A DNA stretch of 33,750 nt from a virus: IMG/VR virus record IMGVR_UViG_3300033429_000013, positions 1 through 33,750 of that record. One strand, given 5' to 3'. Position 1 is the first letter of the stretch, and the number at the start of each line of letters is the position of its first letter. The position numbers and the translations under genes are program-made. This document shows positions 7,118 through 13,200 of this stretch, piece by piece. The notes beneath the pieces were generated by a model. The model was not told the origin of the DNA and ran no database searches. It saw only the letters and a list, made by a program, of their open reading frames with translations.

Positions 7118-7519
7118 ATGAGAATAGGTATTTTTGGTAGTCGGAATATTACAGAGTTTGATGTAGGAGCTGTCTTAGAAGATATAAATATAGATATGGA
7201 GGGCAGTATATTTTTATTAGGAGGAGCAAAAGGAGTACAAGCTATTATCAAGGATTATCTAGATGAGTATAAAGATCGTTATGGTAAATGTCTATACATA
7301 TTATTCAAGCCATGGCATCTAGTCAACACTAAGTTAGCCTTCAACACTGATTTATTTTTCTATCGCAATAAACAAATTATACAAAATTCGGATCTTGTTG
7401 TTGTTATTAGAAAATATGATGAGGAAGATGACTCGGAAATATTAGGAGCACTATCTTACGCAGGTCGTTTAAACAAAGAAATCACCACAATGGATCTTCG
7501 AGACTACACAATAGCATGA
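7118..7519 (+). CDS. SLOG / YspA-like Rossmann-fold nucleotide-binding protein
   Basis: 133 residues. N-terminal strand and loop RIGIFGSRN (2-10), a glycine-rich GGAKG loop at 35-39, and RNKQII (83-88) followed by SDLVVVI (91-97) are the order expected of the SLOG superfamily (DprA/LOG/YspA type), which binds nucleotides or nucleotide-derived ligands. The ligand cannot be read from sequence. SLOG domains occur in DNA uptake, cytokinin activation and as sensors in anti-phage systems; in a phage they may process or sequester a nucleotide signal. It is grouped with MazG and reductase genes, so a nucleotide-related role is plausible. A weak AAGGT precedes the start by about 7 bases. Confidence 0.78.
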   Translation: MRIGIFGSRNITEFDVGAVLEDINIDMEGSIFLLGGAKGVQAIIKDYLDEYKDRYGKCLYILFKPWHLVNTKLAFNTDLFFYRNKQIIQNSDLVVVIRKYDEEDDSEILGALSYAGRLNKEITTMDLRDYTIA

Positions 7520-7677
7520 CACAAGCACCTTACGTTAATTATATAGAGGATTTTTATCATACGTATTTATATACGTTAGATCCTTTACTTAATGAAAATT
7601 ACATGGATATTATCGCAGTACTAGGTGTATTAATAGTAGCAGGATTTATATTTATTTGTTTATATAAAGATAAATGA
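7516..7677 (+). CDS. Small single-span membrane protein, 53 aa
   Basis: The ATG overlaps the stop of the SLOG gene (ATGA). A soluble, tyrosine-rich N-terminus (about 1-30) precedes one strongly hydrophobic segment (DIIAVLGVLIVAGFIFICLY, 31-50) and a short charged tail KDK, which fits N-out/C-in insertion in the inner membrane. Function not recognised; candidates include a superinfection or lysis-related membrane peptide. Confidence 0.6.
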   Translation: MTQAPYVNYIEDFYHTYLYTLDPLLNENYMDIIAVLGVLIVAGFIFICLYKDK

Positions 7678-7678
7678 T

Positions 7679-7750
7679 ATGGAATTATTTATCTTTTTGG
7701 TATTTATTTTAGCGATAATACGATATTTTTACAATCAACGAGAGAATTAA
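7679..7750 (+). CDS. Possible 23-aa membrane micropeptide
   Basis: Starts one base after the preceding stop. About 14 hydrophobic residues (LFIFLVFILAII) are followed by a charged tail with Arg, Tyr and Asn. The hydrophobic run is long enough for a short membrane helix. There is no clear ribosome binding site, but tight packing between two genes and a good ATG make it worth listing. Confidence 0.4.
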   Translation: MELFIFLVFILAIIRYFYNQREN

Positions 7751-7753
7751 TTT

Positions 7754-8086
7754 ATGAACCTCAAAGAATATAATAACTTTACTAAAACTACTGCAATTTA
7801 TCCGGAAGCTGGTTCTGGTAACCTAAACGAAGTTATGTATTTAACGTTAGGACTATCGGGAGAGGCAGGAGAGATTTCAAATAAAGTTAAGAAGCTATAT
7901 AGAGATGGGAATTCTTCTGGGAACAGACAGCAGTTGTCCGGAGAGTTAGGAGACGTATTTTGGTATCTAATTAGATTATGTGATGTACTCAAATTAGATC
8001 CAGAAATGGTTATGTTGAATAATGTAAATAAACTAACCAGTCGAAAGAACCGTAATGTATTAGGTGGTAGTGGAGATACTAGGTAA
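7754..8086 (+). CDS. MazG-like nucleotide pyrophosphohydrolase
   Basis: 110 residues, the size of a single-domain all-alpha NTP pyrophosphatase. The metal-binding motif is clear: Glu37-x2-Glu40 in GLSGEAGEI and Glu64-x2-Asp67 in ELGDVFWYL, followed by the usual KLTSRKNR and a terminal GGSGDTR. The enzyme removes pyrophosphate from nucleoside triphosphates; in phages it may clean the dNTP pool or lower host alarmone levels. Its place between the reductase and Thg1-like genes supports nucleotide metabolism. The exact substrate cannot be told. Confidence 0.9.
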   Translation: MNLKEYNNFTKTTAIYPEAGSGNLNEVMYLTLGLSGEAGEISNKVKKLYRDGNSSGNRQQLSGELGDVFWYLIRLCDVLKLDPEMVMLNNVNKLTSRKNRNVLGGSGDTR

Positions 8087-8099
8087 TTATTAAATTGAT

Positions 8100-8336
8100 A
8101 TGAATATTTATAAATTTTCGGTAGATCAACACAGGGGCACATATTATGTCTGTAACCGACCAGGAGATAATTCAGGACAATATATAAATTTTGATGAATT
8201 AAATAATTACATACAAGATAAAATATTCGAAATTCAAAAAGAAGCAGATAGGAATATGATAGAAGTATCTACATTTAGAGTGGGTCAACTAGATATATTA
8301 AAAGAACTTATTTCAAATTGTCGTGACATTAAATAA
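8100..8336 (+). CDS. Hypothetical protein, 78 aa
   Basis: Not recognised. The N-terminal half is strand-like (IYKFSVDQHRGTYYVCNR), and the second half a long helix containing NNYIQDKIFEIQKEAD. Soluble, roughly neutral. It starts 13 bases after the MazG stop without a strong ribosome binding site. Confidence 0.55.
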   Translation: MNIYKFSVDQHRGTYYVCNRPGDNSGQYINFDELNNYIQDKIFEIQKEADRNMIEVSTFRVGQLDILKELISNCRDIK

Positions 8337-8340
8337 TATT

Positions 8341-8640
8341 ATGAAATCTACAAAATTTGATAAAGAAATATTAAAAGATTTAGCAGATTGTTTAGTTGGA
8401 GATGAACCTATTGAATATGACGGCGACTTTTACAAACTTGTGGAAAATGACATAGCGGATCGCGGAAGGTGGACTATTACATATGAAATGGTATTTAAGT
8501 ATAATGATGATTTCTATAGGACTTACTATAATATAGGTGCTACGGAACAACAATACGAAAGTCCTTTTGAATATGAAAATGATTTAATTAAGTGTAAAAA
8601 AGTAAACCGAGTAGAAAAAACAATTATAGTCTATGAATAA
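8341..8640 (+). CDS. Conserved-type phage hypothetical protein, 99 aa
   Basis: The ATG at 8341 is preferred to a GTG at 8323, which lies in the previous gene. The pattern RRWTITYEMVF-like core (here GRWTITYEMVFKY, about 45-57), then FYRTYYNIGATE, PFEYE and a closing VEKTIIVYE is one I recognise from a widespread small phage protein of unknown function. It is probably a compact beta-sandwich. No catalytic motif is evident. Confidence 0.65.
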   Translation: MKSTKFDKEILKDLADCLVGDEPIEYDGDFYKLVENDIADRGRWTITYEMVFKYNDDFYRTYYNIGATEQQYESPFEYENDLIKCKKVNRVEKTIIVYE

Positions 8641-8839
8641 TATACATGAAGTTGTAAAAAGTATTGTTTCCCTTAATATATATTATGTATATACAAAATA
8701 TGACGAGGGGAATTACAAATATCTTAGAGCATCTCCAGAGTTATGGATACAAATAACAGATGAATTATCTTGGGTTGTTTCAGACGCAGAAGAATTGGAA
8801 AGACTTGAAAATATATATAACAATTTTTTCTTAGAATAA
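8633..8839 (+). CDS. Hypothetical protein, 68 aa
   Basis: Not recognised. It overlaps the preceding gene by 8 bases. Acidic; begins with a helix or strand (EVVKSIVSLNIYYVYTKY) and ends with an acidic helix (DAEELERLENIYNNFF). It ends five bases before the Thg1-like gene. Confidence 0.55.
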   Translation: MNNIHEVVKSIVSLNIYYVYTKYDEGNYKYLRASPELWIQITDELSWVVSDAEELERLENIYNNFFLE

Positions 8840-8844
8840 AATTA

Positions 8845-9546
8845 ATGATGACTTTAGCAGATAGAATTAAACGATATGAACTTGTAACTCATCACCATCT
8901 TACTCCGAAAGTACCAGTAATTATACGAGTGGATGGAAAAGCGTTTCATACCTTCACTAAACACATGAAACGACCCTTTGATCCTAATTTTATGAATGCA
9001 ATGGTAGAATCTGCAATAGAAACAGCAAAACAGCTACAAGGATTCAGGGTGGGGTATGTGCAGTCGGATGAAGTTACTTTCTACTTGACAGACAACAATA
9101 AAATAGATAGCATTATAGGAAGAGTGGTAGAAACACAAGGATGGTTCGGCTATGATCTATCCAAACTAATATCAATATCTGCTGCAATAATGTCGGCCGA
9201 GTTTTCCTCTTATTTTAACGAAACCGCAGTATTCGATAGTAGAGCATTTAATATACCAAGACATGATATTGTAAATACACTCCTCTGGAGGGCACAAGAC
9301 TGGCATAGGAATAGCTTACAAATGTATGCTGCAACTTATTTCTCCACAAAAGAATTACATAGAAAGAAAAGAAATGATATACATAAGATGTTGCATAGTA
9401 TTGGCAAAAATTGGAGTACTGATTTATCTGATAGAGAAAAGAATGGAACTTTCTTAGTTAACGAAGATAATTTTATACATGTATATTATCATATAAAACC
9501 TACATATTCATCAATAGATGACGCAATTGGAGAACATATTATATAA
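8845..9546 (+). CDS. Thg1-like 3'-5' nucleotidyltransferase (tRNAHis guanylyltransferase family)
   Basis: 233 residues; the start is one of two tandem ATGs (8845 or 8848). Thg1 enzymes add nucleotides in the reverse 3'-5' direction to the 5' end of tRNA. Metal ligands are conserved: IIRVDGKAF with Asp30, and VQSDEVTF with Asp75-Glu76, matching Asp29 and Asp76-Glu77 of the human enzyme. Also typical are VFDSRAFNIP (about 129-138) and WRAQDWHRNSLQM (148-160). The last aligns with the HINNLYN motif of eukaryotic Thg1 and keeps the His and one Asn but differs elsewhere, as expected for a Thg1-like protein that repairs truncated tRNA rather than only adding G-1. With the RNA ligase it suggests a tRNA repair set. 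It is the last + strand gene. Confidence 0.93.
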   Translation: MMTLADRIKRYELVTHHHLTPKVPVIIRVDGKAFHTFTKHMKRPFDPNFMNAMVESAIETAKQLQGFRVGYVQSDEVTFYLTDNNKIDSIIGRVVETQGWFGYDLSKLISISAAIMSAEFSSYFNETAVFDSRAFNIPRHDIVNTLLWRAQDWHRNSLQMYAATYFSTKELHRKKRNDIHKMLHSIGKNWSTDLSDREKNGTFLVNEDNFIHVYYHIKPTYSSIDDAIGEHII

Positions 9547-9549
9547 TAT

Positions 9550-9684
9550 TTATTTCTTTTTATTTTTAAAATATTGTACTTGACGTTCACGTTTGGCTGC
9601 TCCTGCTTTAGAGTGGGAGCAGCCTAAGTTACGTTTAGTTTTCTTACTTTTAAGACAATAACCTTTTTTAGTTTTTGTAATCAT
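9550..9684 (-). CDS. Small, very basic hypothetical protein, 44 aa
   Basis: The ATG shares its A with the stop of the upstream gene (TAATG), the same coupling used at other junctions of this operon. The product is dominated by Lys and Arg with only one acidic residue, holds two Cys and one His (CLKSKKTKRNLGCSH), and continues with KAGAAKRERQVQYF. The charge suggests RNA or DNA binding. It ends 3 bases from the convergent + strand gene. A 9-bp inverted repeat lies inside it and encodes GCSHSKAGAA. Confidence 0.6.
   Translation of the reverse strand: MITKTKKGYCLKSKKTKRNLGCSHSKAGAAKRERQVQYFKNKKK
9595..9624. terminator. GC-rich hairpin at the convergence of the two arms (possible bidirectional terminator)
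   Basis: A perfect 9-bp inverted repeat, GGCTGCTCC / GGAGCAGCC, with a 12-base loop. It is the most GC-rich spot nearby and lies where the + and - operons meet. No U-run follows on either strand, so it is not a classical intrinsic terminator. It also falls inside the 44-codon gene, so the repeat may be coding coincidence. Confidence 0.35.
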
Positions 9685-10190
9685 TATCTATCGTCTATAT
9701 TTTTTTGGTTTACTCTACCTTCCTCATCAACTTCTATAAAGAACCTACGTTGGAATGATGTAACAGTGTATTCTAATTGAGCATGGCGATCCGACCATGC
9801 TTCAAACCTAACATCTAGATACTTGGTGTGATCTGCTTTCCATGCCAGAAACTCTTCTTTAGTAAACCTATCCCTAGTTTTTACTTCTATCGCATCTCTT
9901 ATTGCTCTTTGCTCGTCTTCCAGTCTATCCAGTGCGACTTGTACTCTGGCTATCTCAGAATTAGGATCGCCCAACAGTACCAATGAACTCGATAACTCTT
10001 TCTGCGTAGTTACCATATTATCAACTTTTGTACTAATTTCAGCCGCCCACCAAACAGTATATATTAGTTGTATTATTACTAATAAAAGAACAGTTAGCAT
10101 TGATTTGTTAATTTTTATTACATCTTTATCTACGGTATTAATAGACTCTTCCAGAGAACTACCGGCCTCATTAGACTGTAATGGATTCAT
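9684..10190 (-). CDS. Membrane-anchored coiled-coil protein, 168 aa
   Basis: A polar N-terminus (about 1-29) precedes one hydrophobic segment (MLTVLLLVIIQLIYTVWWAA, about 31-50). About 115 residues of charged helix follow, with coiled-coil character in the first half (ARVQVALDRLEDEQRAIRDAI). One N-terminal membrane span with a long helical outer domain is the layout of inner-membrane spanins, and its place at the end of the virion operon fits a lysis or late role. A holin-associated or virion membrane protein is equally possible. A GGAGAGAGG lies about 14 bases upstream of the ATG. Confidence 0.6.
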   Translation of the reverse strand: MNPLQSNEAGSSLEESINTVDKDVIKINKSMLTVLLLVIIQLIYTVWWAAEISTKVDNMVTTQKELSSSLVLLGDPNSEIARVQVALDRLEDEQRAIRDAIEVKTRDRFTKEEFLAWKADHTKYLDVRFEAWSDRHAQLEYTVTSFQRRFFIEVDEEGRVNQKNIDDR

Positions 10191-10245
10191 ATTTATAGGC
10201 CTCTCTCCGATATATATGGTTTCTGGTTACGTTTTTTGTACGGTT

Positions 10246-13200
10246 TTATTGACTTTTTTGCAGATATTCATTCCTTTCTTGTCTGAATCGAGCCAGCATT
10301 ATATTATAATCTTTTATCAATGATGCTTGTTTCTCAGGATTAGCTTGTAAGTTACGATCACGTAACACTTTAGCTTTAACTTGTTTAGTTTTTCTTATTC
10401 TATTAGTATAAAATTTAATATTATTTTGTTGTTGTTTTTGTAAATTTAATGTATGTATATTAACACCAAATAATCTACCGGATACTTGTCCCCAACTTTC
10501 AGTTACTTTACCGGTAACAGGATCAAGTTCTTCTCCTAGTGTTTTATCGAATACGTGTCCTCTAAATCCACTCTCGGTTAACCAAGTCGGCATCGTCATA
10601 TTGCCTAGATATGCTGCTAGAGCGTTTGCTTGTTCGTAAGGAGTGGCAAATTCCGGTACTATATCCTGACCAGTAAATGTATTTTTATTGGTTGCCAATG
10701 CTGCAACAGCATCTATAGCAGGTCCAGCGAATAACCCAAGGTCATTGACACTTCCCAATACTTCGCCAGCTTTCTGTAATCCTGTTAACTCAACCGGATC
10801 ATTGGCTATCTTAGATACCATATTCATGAACATAGCTGGTGGAAAAAACTTATCGATATGCATAACTCCTAAATCGCCATTATCCTTTTTATAAGGTATC
10901 ATAAACATATTAAGTTTTTCTTTTGACCAAGAAGGATAACGTTCCTGTATCTTCTTTAAATCGTCCTCATCGAAATCTTCACCAGCCATCATTGCCGACA
11001 TCATTGCAGGAACCATTGCCCATTGTGCGGTCTTAATAGGATGCTTTAAAGTATTTCGTACCATTATAGGAAATACTTTATATGGAAACGTTATAAATGG
11101 AGCAATGGGAGTTCTACGTAATTCACGTACCCACTGAGGTACTGCACTATAATCAATTAATGAATTTTGTGCTTCTACTGCTGCACGAGAATATACCTGT
11201 GTTGCTGCTGCTTTGTCTTGATTATATAATGTTTTTAATTTGACTCCATGTGCTTTTTCCCATTGACGTAGATAATCCTTCATCTTTACTATTTTAAATA
11301 CTTCTTCTTCCTTTTGATATAACTCAGCCATCCCATCCCATATATCCCTCCATCCAAAAGCTATTCTAAATTGTAGCTTCCTCAGCTTCCCCTCCTGCGC
11401 TGTATCTACCTCTTTTACCAACTCGTTAATCTTGCTAGCCAAGGACTTAGCCTTATATGCCTCTGCTGCTGTAAAAGAAGTATCAAGTATCCCGGTTTTA
11501 GTCGCGATCTCGGTCAAGGTCATCGGGCCAAACTCGCGAGCGGCTTTATCTGGATTAGCAGTTTCGTTTACAACACCAAGTAAATCCTTAACAATAGTCA
11601 ATGAATTGGTGCTAGTACTGGTGTCTAGCATATACCAGTTACCAACCATATTAACAAAGTGAGTTGGTGGATTAGCTACAGTCTTTAATCGTTTCCATAT
11701 TCTTGTGGCATCGTCCATATAACCACCCTTAGCAAACATCTTCTCCATAGGACTTTCGCCGGCAGCAACAAAACCTGCTAATTCTTGCAAATCATCCTTT
11801 AATGATTTATGTACAAATGAACCATTTAATTGACCGTATTGTTTACCTTTTAATGGTACAAACTCACCACTCATCATAGAATTAAATATATAATCTTCCA
11901 TATTGATACCTTGATTTACCATATCTTGTACGATAGGTAAATTTTGTATCTCAGGTAATCTATTACGTATATTATTACGTATAGTTTCTTCCATGTTTTG
12001 TGATTCTGTTATGAATGCTTGGTAATTAGGAGTACCTCTGCTTGCCCTTTCTTGTTTTAATTTTCTACGTAATGAGGAAACTAAATCCATTGTTTGATCA
12101 CCGGCAAACTTCTTAGCTTGTCCTTCTGCTTCAAGATTAGGACTTGACCATAACCATACACCCTCACCATTCTCCTGCATTTGGTTAAACATTTGCAACA
12201 ATGCTGCATCCTTTCCTACAACGCTTAAATGAGATATAGCTAAGATTCTTGGATCTTCTATAACACGTAGTGCTTTTATATGTTCATCAGTTAGATCTGA
12301 ATCTCTCTTCTTCATCCAGTCTCTAGGGGATAGTCTCTTACCTCCGCGAACGTTACGAGTCTCTGGGTCCAACATATACTCCATAAACAGCCTAGGCATA
12401 TACAACTCTCCCGTAGCTCCTCTAAGAGCTGCAACTCTGTCCGCATTGAGCCCTCCCAAACTAATAAGCAGCGCCTCAAGCTCCCGCATACGTTGCTTAC
12501 TCTTCTCCGTAATCTCCCTTTCCTTCTCTGTTAGAAACGATAACGTATTTACATCCACTCCTTCCGTTCGATAATAATTACTAAGTTCTTCTAATTGTGC
12601 AGCAGTGATTGGTCCTTTGCGGTCAATCATAATTTTACGTAAATCTTCCGCTACAGACTCGAAGGGATGCTTTATGCCGAGGGCCATACCTCGGATTCTC
12701 TTGTAGTCTTCGATACCCCTAACATTTCCATATGTGGTCAACGCCTGAATTGGTGACAGTTCTTTAGTAGCCTCTGCCAACCTATCCACATAGTTCTGCC
12801 ACCATCCTTGTTTGAGGTCTGTGTCTATAACACTACGTGCTCTTTGCTTAGTAGTAGCAGGAGTAAACGTACTAAACGTTTCTTGAAAATTATTAATATC
12901 ATTCATAAACCCACCTACAGCACTTTGCCGTAGGCGTGTAGGCATGTCTTTGGACTCTTGTTGCTTTTGCTCAGCTAACGATATATTAGTATCTATATTA
13001 GTATTTAATGAGAAATCTATATCTTGTTGTTCTTGTGTTTGTGCCCTCTGACTACCACTAGTAGGATCAACATTAAGCCCCAACCTATCACCAGCAGTCA
13101 TAAGCATATCCCTAATATCATTATCGGATAGATTAACTAAACCTAACTTACGTAACAAATGACGAAACTTAGCTATAACTCGCTTCCATAATGGAAGATT

